Below are positions 1 to 8,082 of a stretch of DNA of 39,994 nt, piece after piece. Position 1 is the first letter of the stretch, and each line of letters opens with the position of its first letter. The position numbers and the translations under genes are program-made. The DNA is taken from positions 1-39,994 of the forward strand of contig JBDLID010000012.1 in NCBI GenBank assembly GCA_039715055.1, written 5' to 3'. The notes under the pieces were generated by a model, which was given only the letters and a program-made list of their open reading frames with translations, had not been told where the DNA came from and searched no databases. The stretch is from JBDLID01 sp039715055 (GTDB taxonomy: Bacteria; Desulfobacterota; Desulfobulbia; Desulfobulbales; Desulfocapsaceae).

Positions 1-1938
1 AATCTTTCCCCCTCCTTTTTCAATGAGGGCGCAGAGATCCTGATTCAGATCAACAACAGCGAGCAACGGGCCGCAGCCGATCTTCTCAACTTCGGCAACA
101 GGACAAATTTTATCGGCTAAAAACGGCACCATCGGCGGCGGCTGGTCAAGATGGTTGCGCAACATGGCAGAAACCCGGGCCAATTCTTTTTTCATACTGC
201 AGGCAAGGGGCAGTGATTCATTTTGATAAAACTGCCGAACCTTCTCCCAATCGTGATCATCGCAATCACTCATCCGCCTGGCAATTGAATGGAACCTGTC
301 ATGGATTGGACCGAGAGTAGTCATAATCTCCGGCCAGTTTTCTGTTTCAGCGAGACTCTTCAGCCAACGTCCGAAAAAACAGTTCTCCTCATCCAGATCA
401 AAGTCCTTCCTGCCAAATAAAAACCGTTTGTAAATAAAATCGGTGTGGTACTGGAGATGTTCATACCAGAGGTCAACAAGAAAAATGTCACAGTCCAGGA
501 CCTGGTCACCATTGAGGTCTTCTGGGCTTAAAGGGGCAAGATCGGTGAGCGGCGAAAAAGGATTGGTTTCGGCTATCATCACAGCGGAACACTGTCCATC
601 TTTCATCAGTCTTCGGGGAACCGAAGCTCCACCCAGCAGTCCCTCTTTTTTCCGTGATTTGCCAAGAATCAGCTGAACCACCCCACCCTCCCGGCAAACC
701 TTTTTCAACACCTCAACAGCCTCTCCCCGAATCAATCGTACAGATGGGTCCAGCCCGCAGCAGCGAAGCTTCTGGATGGCGCCTTCCAGCTCAGCCATGA
801 GTTTCTCTCCCTCAACAACCACTCCGTATCGGGTGACATGGTCATCGGTCTCCTCTTCAATCACATGAATAAGAGTGACTTCCGCAGTGTGAATGAGAGC
901 CTGCTTTTTGATCTCAGTGACGACATCGAGGTTGGACGGTGAGTCTATAAATCCGCCGATGATTCTCACCTTTTCTTCACCCGAATGGACCTCATCCCTC
1001 TGTTGCCTGCAAACCCGGATTGGGGCAAGAGAAAATATCCGCCTCCAGAAAGAGAGCCGGCGACTATTTGTTCCGACACTTGTCACTGGCAGGTCCTGCC
1101 AGTTATCCAGGTCAGTACGGAGCTCTTCAGCGCTTTGATAACGATCTTCACATTTTGGGGCAATGGCGCGAAGGATTATCTGCTGAATCCGGGGGGGGAT
1201 GTCAGGATTGTAATAACGGGGTGGGGTCGGGAGCTGGCGAAGACGCCGTCTTGCCACACGGACCTTGGCGGAACGGGGCCACGGCAGCTGGCCGGTGAGC
1301 ATCTCGTAAAACAGCATCCCCATTGAATAAATATCGCATCGGGGATCATTGCGTTCGCCAAGAAGCTGTTCAGGTGCAATGTACCAGGGAGTGCCCTGGG
1401 GGTTTTTCAGGTCAAGGGCCAGCAGATCCGGTCGACCACGACATGAGGCAAGACCGAAATCAATCACCTTGATGGTGTTATCCGGCAGACAGATGATGTT
1501 TTCCGGCTTGAGGTCGAGGTGGACAATCCCCCTGCTGTGGAGATAGGTTGCCACCTCACAGAGCTGACTCATCAGGCCAAGACCACTTTCCAATGAGATT
1601 GCCCGCTTTAAGCCGACCATGGACCTGAGGTCACGCCCTTCCAGATACTCCATGATAATGTACTGTCGACTTCTGCAGCGCTGGATAAATCGGATAATTC
1701 CGGGATGGTCGATGAGGCGGCTGATCTGTTCCTCATTTTGATAGTGATAGAACAGAATCGGTTGATTGAGGATATCGCCGCAGGGGATCTTGACCACAAC
1801 CTGACGACCGGAAAATGGCTCTTCGGCAAGAAAAAGGGTTGCCATGGCGCCCTGATACAACTCTTTGCGGAGGACAAAGATGTCGACCAGTTCGCCGACT
1901 TCAGGGACGTTTCCAGGTCTACTGGTTAAAGATGACAT
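1..1938 (-). CDS. Ser/Thr protein kinase with UspA-like and CZB-like domains (partial, runs off window)
   Basis: The reading frame is open from an ATG at 1938 to the left edge (646 codons, no stop). Residues about 20-280 form a Hanks-type kinase: invariant Lys K50, catalytic HLDLKPEN at 140-147 (a non-RD kinase, Leu replacing the usual Arg), D160-F-G and the APE motif at 188-190. The glycine-rich loop is degenerate. Residues about 322-458 resemble a UspA fold, ending in a Gly-rich segment followed by a hydrophobic strand. Residues about 488-560 resemble a CZB zinc-binding domain: His near 494-498, C520 in CxFGRWL, then H546 and H550. A further unrecognised domain starts near 605. The start overlaps the upstream gene by 20 nt, suggesting translational coupling with the hypothetical and UspA genes. 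It probably phosphorylates proteins in a stress response, with USP and CZB parts as nucleotide and zinc/redox sensors (inference). Confidence 0.85.
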   Translation of the reverse strand, partial: MSSLTSRPGNVPEVGELVDIFVLRKELYQGAMATLFLAEEPFSGRQVVVKIPCGDILNQPILFYHYQNEEQISRLIDHPGIIRFIQRCRSRQYIIMEYLEGRDLRSMVGLKRAISLESGLGLMSQLCEVATYLHSRGIVHLDLKPENIICLPDNTIKVIDFGLASCRGRPDLLALDLKNPQGTPWYIAPEQLLGERNDPRCDIYSMGMLFYEMLTGQLPWPRSAKVRVARRRLRQLPTPPRYYNPDIPPRIQQIILRAIAPKCEDRYQSAEELRTDLDNWQDLPVTSVGTNSRRLSFWRRIFSLAPIRVCRQQRDEVHSGEEKVRIIGGFIDSPSNLDVVTEIKKQALIHTAEVTLIHVIEEETDDHVTRYGVVVEGEKLMAELEGAIQKLRCCGLDPSVRLIRGEAVEVLKKVCREGGVVQLILGKSRKKEGLLGGASVPRRLMKDGQCSAVMIAETNPFSPLTDLAPLSPEDLNGDQVLDCDIFLVDLWYEHLQYHTDFIYKRFLFGRKDFDLDEENCFFGRWLKSLAETENWPEIMTTLGPIHDRFHSIARRMSDCDDHDWEKVRQFYQNESLPLACSMKKELARVSAMLRNHLDQPPPMVPFLADKICPVAEVEKIGCGPLLAVVDLNQDLCALIEKGGGKI

Positions 1939-2506
1939 AGCCCACCACGACAATGACGATGACCAGCAGTTCCACCGCGGTGATCTTGGAGATCATCATA
2001 CATATTTTTCGTTGTGAGGGATTCATATCCAGCACCATGCGGTTCATGAGCAGGCGGAAAAACAGGGTGGCCGGTGTTTTCTTCAGGTAGATACGGATGT
2101 ACTCACGGATGGAGAGCACCCAGAGAAGGAGCGGGTCCTCTTCGTCAATCTCCCCTGTTTCCGAATCGATCAGTGCCTTGAGGGTGGAGTCCTTTGTATT
2201 GAAACGGATACGACTCTCAATCCCTTTGTTCAATCCGATATCAAGAAGTGCACCGTCGGACTGTGGATAAACCAGTGTCCCCTGGAGGCGGAACTCCTCT
2301 TCTGTGACATAATCCTTGATGTTTACCGAAAAATCTTCTCCATCCTGACTAAAGTCGTCAACAAACCAGAGCGGGTGAAGGCGAAGGAGACGATCCCCGG
2401 GAAAGAGTTCTTCAAGCGTAAAGCCGGCCGGTATCTGCAGTCCCAGGTCAAACTCCTGAACACCATCGGACTGCTCCGGCTTTATGGGGCTATGAGCAGT
2501 GGACAT
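1919..2506 (-). CDS. Hypothetical protein with C-terminal membrane anchor
   Basis: This is a 195-residue protein with no family I recognise. The first about 170 residues look soluble and acidic, and the last about 20 (residues 172-193) form one hydrophobic helix rich in Val and Ile, suggesting a tail-anchored cytoplasmic domain. Residues around 30-60 have hydrophobic/aromatic spacing that could be a PilZ-like or other small beta fold, but no diagnostic motif is seen. Its ATG at 2506 lies inside the end of the UspA gene (25 nt overlap), and its stop overlaps the start of the kinase gene. The three genes are therefore almost certainly one transcript, and the protein may localise the kinase or USP to the membrane (inference). 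Confidence 0.75.
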   Translation of the reverse strand: MSTAHSPIKPEQSDGVQEFDLGLQIPAGFTLEELFPGDRLLRLHPLWFVDDFSQDGEDFSVNIKDYVTEEEFRLQGTLVYPQSDGALLDIGLNKGIESRIRFNTKDSTLKALIDSETGEIDEEDPLLLWVLSIREYIRIYLKKTPATLFFRLLMNRMVLDMNPSQRKICMMISKITAVELLVIVIVVVGYVIFNQ

Positions 2507-2949
2507 GGCAGCAGGGGGTGAAGGACTTCATTTTTCATCCTCGCACGAAGGCCTTTTTCCATGTGCAAGGTGAGCAGTTTTGTCTTTCGGTAAGGCCCGA
2601 TGACAATCAGGTCGCAGCCCAGTTGTTTTGCTGTTGCCGTTATGGTTTCGGCAATCTCACCTGTCCGCTGAACAAAGGTGACATCTCCAATGGCAAAGCT
2701 TTTCTTTATTCGCTGCCACTCCTCGGAGATCTCTTCGGAGACCTGCTCCTCGACATGATCGAGAAAGACGGTATGGGTCTTGGAGGAGTTGAGCCAGTCA
2801 TCACCGGTCATGAGACGCCAGTCTTCATCAAGGACGGTGAGCACCGTCACCTTCACCTGCCCCTGTCGGGCAAGCTGATCAAAGACAAGGGATTCGGCCT
2901 TTTTCGCCCCGTCAGTGCCGTGGGTACAGAGTAAGATATGATTGAACAT
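2482..2949 (-). CDS. UspA-family universal stress protein
   Basis: A 155-residue single-domain universal stress protein, the usual family size. It opens with the typical first strand (residues 3-9), followed by an Ala/Lys-rich helix, the TVLTVLDED second strand, and near the C terminus CDLIVIGPYRKTK followed by the final PLLIAP strand. The expected ATP-binding G-2x-G-9x-G(S/T) signature is not clean here, since the post-IGP segment lacks the Gly-Ser pair, so ATP binding is doubtful. It is the first gene of a three-gene overlapping set with the anchored hypothetical protein and the USP-containing kinase. A strong hairpin separates it from the transporter genes upstream, so it may have its own promoter in 2950-2985. 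Confidence 0.88.
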   Translation of the reverse strand: MFNHILLCTHGTDGAKKAESLVFDQLARQGQVKVTVLTVLDEDWRLMTGDDWLNSSKTHTVFLDHVEEQVSEEISEEWQRIKKSFAIGDVTFVQRTGEIAETITATAKQLGCDLIVIGPYRKTKLLTLHMEKGLRARMKNEVLHPLLPCPLLIAP

Positions 2950-2976
2950 GGGCAGGGCCCGTTTTTATCGGTCGGA

Positions 2977-3020
2977 AAGAAAGAGCCGTCCATGGCCGCC
3001 GACTGAGCGGCCATGGACGG
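2977..3020 (-). terminator. Strong hairpin terminator after the YeiH transporter genes
   Basis: A perfect 14-bp inverted repeat pairs 2986-2999 with 3007-3020, enclosing a 7-nt loop. Read on the minus strand it is followed by a pyrimidine run (CTCTTTCTTTCC). It sits 35 nt beyond the stop of the small membrane protein gene and just before the UspA gene. This is the arrangement expected of a rho-independent terminator, although the U-tract is interrupted by C. On the plus strand the downstream sequence is not T-rich. Confidence 0.7.
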
Positions 3021-3054
3021 GTGAAGGATCGTTTTATCCGTCAGTGTTGGTCAA

Positions 3055-3261
3055 CTATACCATCCACTTGGTAAACACCAAAACGATAAAGGTGGTGATG
3101 AGGCAAAAAACCAGAGCGGTTATATCCTCGTTGCGCTCACTTGAAAAAACGGACAGGGCCCGCTCTTCAAGTTCCTCGGTATTGGCACCTTCGGCAATCT
3201 CCGAGGTTCCCTTACCGGCATCGCCGGTTTCGATTACAACTTTTTTTTCTTCGTCACTCAT
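3055..3261 (-). CDS. Small single-span membrane protein
   Basis: A 68-residue protein with an acidic N-terminal half (Glu/Lys/Thr rich, residues 1-45) and a single hydrophobic helix at about 48-66. The ATG at 3261 is preceded by AGGAG at a good spacing, so it is a real translated gene. It lies 24 nt downstream of the YeiH-family transporter stop and upstream of the terminator hairpin, so it is the last gene of the transporter transcript. I do not recognise a family. A role as a small accessory subunit or regulator of the transporter is inferred from position only. Confidence 0.75.
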   Translation of the reverse strand: MSDEEKKVVIETGDAGKGTSEIAEGANTEELEERALSVFSSERNEDITALVFCLITTFIVLVFTKWMV

Positions 3262-3285
3262 AGGAAACTCCTTTTCTGGAGATTA

Positions 3286-4914
3286 TTATTTTAGCACAAC
3301 ATCCTTGACAAACCAAAGGACAACAAAGAACGAAAGCGTTGCCTTGGTGACACCGGAGATGAGCCCGATGAGAAGCGGCCAACCGCCGGCCTGGAAAATG
3401 GCCTTCTTGGTGATCTGCATACCGAGGCCGATGAGGCCGAAGGCAAAGAACCAGATCATACAGTCGGTGAGAGTGACTACGGTCTTGGACTTCTTGTGAA
3501 CCTGCTTGACGGCATGCTTGACGGCTGACTTGACATCCTTGGAGAGTTTAATCTCCTTGGCCTTGGCTGCCGCCAGTACGCCTTCGAGCTGGGCCATCCG
3601 GGCACGACCGACCTGACCGAATTCCTTTTTATCGGCCCGGTCGTCATAGTTACCGGCAATCTGACGCTGTTCGATCAGATCCTTGACGGCTTCCATCTGT
3701 GGCTCGGTCAAGCCCTTGAATTCACCGGCTGTCATGGCTGCGTCGAGGGTCTCCCACTCTTCAACGGTGACCTGGGTACGATCGTTGTAGGAGACATCGA
3801 TGTATTTACCTTTGTAGTGACTCGGGGGTGAAAAGAGTCCTGCAGAGGACATGATGAAAAGAAGGAGGAAACCAAGAATAAAGATGGGGAACTTGTCAAT
3901 GACAACGGTCTTGAAACTCAGTTTCTGGCCGGATTCCTTACCAAACCAGGTTGCAAGGACCAAAACGATGATGGGCAGAAAGAGGACCCGGGTGATATTA
4001 AAGATCTCAGCGACCTTCAACGTTTTGATATCCACGGCGTTAAAGGCCAGGGCCGCTGCCGCCACCTGGGCGGAGTTGAGGATACCGGTTCCTGCCCAGG
4101 CTCCGAACTGGACCGGGTTCATACCCACCAGTTTACCGATGGTGGGGAAGATGAACATACAGATGATACCAAAAGAGAGGATGGTTCCGATTGTATAGGC
4201 CATCTCGGTACTCTTGGCCTTGACCACGGGCGCCACGGCAACGGTTGCCGACACGCCGCAGACCCCCATACCGGCAGACAGTACACCGGTCATTGACTTG
4301 GGCTGCTTAAAGAGATTGCCCAGCCAGAGGACGAGAAAGACCGTACCGAGAACGAAAAAGCCGATGAGCCAGATGGAGTAGACGCCGAGCTTTGCCAGTT
4401 CGGCAAAGGAATAGCGGGCGCCGAGCATGATGACCCCCATCTTGAGGACAAAACGGGCGCATTTGACTCCGGCCGAGGCAAACTTGGGAATGCCGTAGGT
4501 GTTGGTCAGCACCACTCCAGCAAGCAGACCGAGAACGACGTAGTTAAGGTTGAGTACCTTATAAATTTTAAACCCAAGGGTGGGCTGCATCGCCTTGGAC
4601 ATGATCTTGACCAGCGGTTCCACATACCAGCGGATGGCCATGGCCATGACCAGCAGCAGGACGATTCCGCCCAGGGGCTGAAGAAAAAAGCGGTCGAAAA
4701 CAGTATCGCCCGGTTCCTTACTGGAGTTGATAAAAGCCCCGGCAAGGGCGATGGCACCGATGATCAGGCACATGGTGACCTGTAGATCCATTGATTTATG
4801 GACACTAAGAGACTTCATCATCGGCAGCAGGGCTCCCGTCTTGACAATGAGCCCATAAACAATCAGCAAACCACCCATAATAAATACGGGCATGTTGTCT
4901 TTTGTTTGCGGCAT
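3286..4914 (-). CDS. YeiH/UPF0324-family putative sulfate exporter with large soluble insert
   Basis: A 542-residue inner-membrane protein with about 11-12 hydrophobic segments. The diagnostic core of the YeiH/UPF0324 (PF03601) family is visible: the Gly/Ala-rich GMGVCGVSATVAVAPV segment at 216-230 and the GAWAGTGILNSAQVAAAALAFN stretch at 271-292. Members are annotated as putative sulfate exporters, but the substrate is poorly established. It is far longer than typical members (about 340-350 residues). There is an N-terminal extension with about three extra spans (1-110) and a charged, soluble insert at about 361-480 between the last helices, rich in Lys, Glu and Ala. The ATG at 4914 has a GGAGG site. 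It is flanked by two small membrane proteins in one transcript, which may form a complex with it. Confidence 0.85.
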   Translation of the reverse strand: MPQTKDNMPVFIMGGLLIVYGLIVKTGALLPMMKSLSVHKSMDLQVTMCLIIGAIALAGAFINSSKEPGDTVFDRFFLQPLGGIVLLLVMAMAIRWYVEPLVKIMSKAMQPTLGFKIYKVLNLNYVVLGLLAGVVLTNTYGIPKFASAGVKCARFVLKMGVIMLGARYSFAELAKLGVYSIWLIGFFVLGTVFLVLWLGNLFKQPKSMTGVLSAGMGVCGVSATVAVAPVVKAKSTEMAYTIGTILSFGIICMFIFPTIGKLVGMNPVQFGAWAGTGILNSAQVAAAALAFNAVDIKTLKVAEIFNITRVLFLPIIVLVLATWFGKESGQKLSFKTVVIDKFPIFILGFLLLFIMSSAGLFSPPSHYKGKYIDVSYNDRTQVTVEEWETLDAAMTAGEFKGLTEPQMEAVKDLIEQRQIAGNYDDRADKKEFGQVGRARMAQLEGVLAAAKAKEIKLSKDVKSAVKHAVKQVHKKSKTVVTLTDCMIWFFAFGLIGLGMQITKKAIFQAGGWPLLIGLISGVTKATLSFFVVLWFVKDVVLK

Positions 4915-4998
4915 TGAATTCCTCCGTGGGTTTAAATTAAAAATTTTTCAGCTTGTTACCTCTTACAGCACACTCGAACTCCCAGTCCAACCTCCTTG

Positions 4999-5259
4999 TT
5001 ATGATGTTTGGCTTTCACCGCGGACGGCACCAGAGTCCATCCGGGGTACAAAGTAGCTGCAGAGCAGCATGAGACAGGTGTAGCAGGCAGCAAAACCCGC
5101 CCCTGAAAAGACAATACATAAAGCAGCCTGTATCACTGTAATTTCGCCGGTGTGGATAAATTGAATCAGAGGAGTAAAAATTGATGTACGGGATGCCAGC
5201 AACAGGACAACTATGATACCGAAAAGTACGGCTAGCGGGGCGACGATGGTTCGCTGCAT
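4999..5259 (-). CDS. Small two-span membrane protein upstream of the transporter
   Basis: An 86-residue protein with two hydrophobic helices (about 5-24 and 41-66) and a short polar C terminus. I chose the ATG at 5259 because GGAGG precedes it by 5 nt; an in-frame ATG at 5271 has no such site. It is the first gene of the YeiH-transporter transcript, 84 nt upstream of the transporter start. The family is not recognised. With the other small protein at 3055-3261 it brackets the transporter, so accessory-subunit function is plausible but inferred. Confidence 0.72.
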   Translation of the reverse strand: MQRTIVAPLAVLFGIIVVLLLASRTSIFTPLIQFIHTGEITVIQAALCIVFSGAGFAACYTCLMLLCSYFVPRMDSGAVRGESQTS

Positions 5260-5538
5260 GGTTTCCTCCAATGATTAATAAGTGCAATAGTGTGACTTGA
5301 TCTATTTATTAGCAAACCGTGTTCCGTTACTGAAAAAAAAACCATGACCACAATAACACTCTGAAATCACGTATTTTTACCAAATACAAATCCATATCAG
5401 ATCTTGAGGTTACAACAAAAGTGCATCCACGAGTTTACACATCACGCCCAACAAGTGTATACTCAAGAAAGCACCTGGTCGTTTCGGGATTTCACTCCTA
5501 TAAAAGGTTTGGCAATAGATGAATAAAGGGCACAAGCA
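5260..5538. other. Divergent intergenic region between transporter and sensor kinase operons
   Basis: This 279-base AT-rich gap holds the promoters of both divergent operons. I see no convincing sigma-70 or sigma-54 box. The nearest sigma-54 resemblance reads minus-ward at about 5283-5298 with a GC at the -12 position but only one G at -24. An AAGGG site at about 5526-5530 precedes the kinase ATG. Confidence 0.5.
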
Positions 5539-8082
5539 ATGCTAAAAGAAATTATCAGAGATCTTGCCGATAAGGATCAGCACAACCTCAGACTGCGTTT
5601 TCAGGTTGGACTGGGGATAATTCTCTTCTGTTTCTGCCTGTTTACCGCGACCATCATCTACCATTTCCAGAAGAACCTGCTGGAAGAGGAAACCGCCCGT
5701 CAGACCCACCTGGTGATGACGATTCTCGAGTCAACCCGGGGCTATATCAGAGAGGTTCTGCGGCCGAAAATGTATGAGGAGATGGGGGAAGATCACTTCA
5801 CCATTGAGGCCATGTCAACCTCCTTTATCACCCGGGTCATCATGGACCGTTTTACCGAGACTCTTCCAGCCTTCAAGTATCGCCGGGTGGCCATCGACGC
5901 CAGAAACCCTGCGTTTGAGGCCAGTGACAGTGAACGAAAAATAATCGACTATTTCCAACGCAACCCGGATCAGCCTGACCAGAGGGGAGTGACTCGCTCC
6001 GAGTACGGCCTCTCCTATACCCTCTATCGACCGGTCATATTCCGCCCATCCTGCCTGCACTGCCACGGCAATCCCGATCTTGCCCCTTCCGCCATCACCA
6101 AAACCTATGGGGTCAAACGGGGGTTTCACCGGCAGGGCAACGAGATTGCCGGCCTCCTTTCCATTTCAATCCCGCTCGATGCCGGTCTGGCTCAAATTCG
6201 AGACACCTCGCTTCGCATGTTCGGTACCGCCGTCATCCTCGCCCTGCTCCTCTATGGCGCCATCTGGCTCCTCTTTCATCAACTCATCGTCACCAATCTT
6301 CGCGATATCCTCACCCTGTTCAGGACCACTCTGGACACCACCACAGTCGAGTCCAGGCCTGAAAAATTAAAAGGCCATCGGGAAGAACTGGAAGAGGTTT
6401 TCCGCAGTGCCAGGACAATCGTTTCCGACCTCAACGACAGTCGCTCCCAGCTGGAAGAGTATACCGACAACCTGGAAACCAAGGTAACCGAACGGACCGA
6501 GGCGTTGGAGCGATCACAGGACATGCTCCAGGACCAGGTAAAAAAGAGAAATCGAGAGCTTCTCCTCTACAACACTCTCACCGGCCTGATCACCAGCAAG
6601 GAAGGGTTGCAGACCATTTTTCTACAGGCCATACAAGAAGTTCTGCAGGTCATTCCAGCAAAGGGTGCCGGCATATACCTCTATGACGACCAGGAGGCCT
6701 GCTTTCACCTTCAATGTACGGAGCAGGCAGCCACCCTGCCGCAGACTATTAAGCCCACTCCAGCCGGAACCAACATAGAAACAGACCCGGCCCAGCAATA
6801 TATCGCCGACTGCAGCCACATCAGGATCATCCCGGTCAAAGACAGAGATGATCTCAGCATCTCCATTCCACTCTGCTGCCGCAATCAGCTGCTTGGTATC
6901 ATGGTCATTAACGAGCTGGATCATCGAGTGGTGAACGAATCACTGCGAGATCTTCTCCTGTCAATCGGCCAGCAGATCGGCATCACCATTGAGAGCCTGC
7001 AGAATATCCGTAACCTCAGGCATTCCACAGAACTCCTCCAGTCGGTTTTTGATGGTATCAGTGATCCCCTTATCCTGCTTGGACCCGACGGTATACTGCA
7101 AATGGTCAACCAGGCGTTTCTCCTGAGGCACGGCCTGGAGCGCAACGACGTCATGGGCCGCCCCATAGATGAGATCGACTCCCGCAGCCAGTGTATGTTT
7201 GACCACCATCTGCAGGGGCACGACCTCACAGAAAGATCTCCCCATACAAAAGAGGTGCAGCTCAAAGACGGTTCCATCTACGACACCTACTTCTACCCGA
7301 TCCTCAACCGCGACCAGTCCATTCGTGCCATTATCTGCTTTGGCAAGGATGTCACAACCATCAAGGAGACCGAGCACCGAATCCGCCAGACGGAAAAACT
7401 GGTTGCCATCGGCCAGCTGGCAGCCGGTGTTGCCCATGAGATCAACAATCCACTAGGCGTTATCCTCTGCCATACTGATCTTATCAAGGAAGATAACGCA
7501 GATGACGAGGAACTCGTTCACGACATCATGGTCATCGAACGCCATACCGAAAACTGTCGCCGCATTGTGGCAGACCTTCTCGATTTCTCGCGCAGTCGGG
7601 GAACAACCATGGACAGAAAAGTGCAGCCGATCAACACCATCGTTGACAATGTGCTGGCTATGACCCAGCGCCAATGCAGCAGTAAACGGATTAGTGTAGA
7701 CAAAGATCTCCCGGCGGAGGATCTCTACTGCCTGGTTGATTCAGGACGCATCAAACAGGTACTGCTCAATTTGATCATGAACAGTGTCCAGGCAGTGGAG
7801 GAAAAGGGAGAGATCCGGGTGGCGATAAAGATAGAGAACAGCCAGGCAGCCATCGAGATTGAAGACAATGGGCCGGGCATCAGCAACGATATCATCGATA
7901 AAATTTTTGACCCCTTTTTCACCACAAAAGAACCGGGACGTGGAACCGGGCTCGGCCTGTCCATTTCCTACGGCATAATTCAGGAGCATGACGGGGAGAT
8001 CAAGGTGGAATCAAAACCCGGTGAGAACACCCGTTTCACAATCACCCTGCCCCTTTCACAACCGACCGGAGAAAATGCGTGA
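5539..8082 (+). CDS. Membrane sensor histidine kinase with c-type haem (DUF3365/Tll0287-like) sensor, GAF and PAS
   Basis: An 847-residue inner-membrane kinase. A hydrophobic helix at about 25-45 and a second at about 228-250 bracket a periplasmic domain of the DUF3365/Tll0287-like type. That domain carries a CxxCH covalent haem site: C172, C175, H176. Then come a HAMP-like linker and coiled coil (about 270-335), a GAF domain (about 340-490), a PAS domain (about 500-610), HisKA with phospho-acceptor H633 in HEINNPLG, and a HATPase with DNGPGIS and GTGLGLS. The haem suggests sensing of redox state, O2, NO or a sulfur species in the periplasm. The stop overlaps or abuts the start of the NtrC-type regulator, so the two form a two-component pair. 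Confidence 0.93.
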   Translation: MLKEIIRDLADKDQHNLRLRFQVGLGIILFCFCLFTATIIYHFQKNLLEEETARQTHLVMTILESTRGYIREVLRPKMYEEMGEDHFTIEAMSTSFITRVIMDRFTETLPAFKYRRVAIDARNPAFEASDSERKIIDYFQRNPDQPDQRGVTRSEYGLSYTLYRPVIFRPSCLHCHGNPDLAPSAITKTYGVKRGFHRQGNEIAGLLSISIPLDAGLAQIRDTSLRMFGTAVILALLLYGAIWLLFHQLIVTNLRDILTLFRTTLDTTTVESRPEKLKGHREELEEVFRSARTIVSDLNDSRSQLEEYTDNLETKVTERTEALERSQDMLQDQVKKRNRELLLYNTLTGLITSKEGLQTIFLQAIQEVLQVIPAKGAGIYLYDDQEACFHLQCTEQAATLPQTIKPTPAGTNIETDPAQQYIADCSHIRIIPVKDRDDLSISIPLCCRNQLLGIMVINELDHRVVNESLRDLLLSIGQQIGITIESLQNIRNLRHSTELLQSVFDGISDPLILLGPDGILQMVNQAFLLRHGLERNDVMGRPIDEIDSRSQCMFDHHLQGHDLTERSPHTKEVQLKDGSIYDTYFYPILNRDQSIRAIICFGKDVTTIKETEHRIRQTEKLVAIGQLAAGVAHEINNPLGVILCHTDLIKEDNADDEELVHDIMVIERHTENCRRIVADLLDFSRSRGTTMDRKVQPINTIVDNVLAMTQRQCSSKRISVDKDLPAEDLYCLVDSGRIKQVLLNLIMNSVQAVEEKGEIRVAIKIENSQAAIEIEDNGPGISNDIIDKIFDPFFTTKEPGRGTGLGLSISYGIIQEHDGEIKVESKPGENTRFTITLPLSQPTGENA

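Noticed and set aside
1705..1929. Plus-strand frame across the start of the kinase gene
   Set aside because: It is the antisense of the conserved kinase N-lobe, which is clearly the real coding strand.
5015..5287. Alternative 90-codon minus-strand frame overlapping the two-span protein
   Set aside because: It has no ribosome site, its composition is not protein-like, and the overlapping frame has GGAGG before its ATG and two clean membrane helices.
5283..5298. Sigma-54 promoter upstream of the 86-residue protein gene
   Set aside because: Reading minus-ward, the -12 GC fits and the distance to the start is plausible, but the -24 GG is only AG, so the match is too weak to call.
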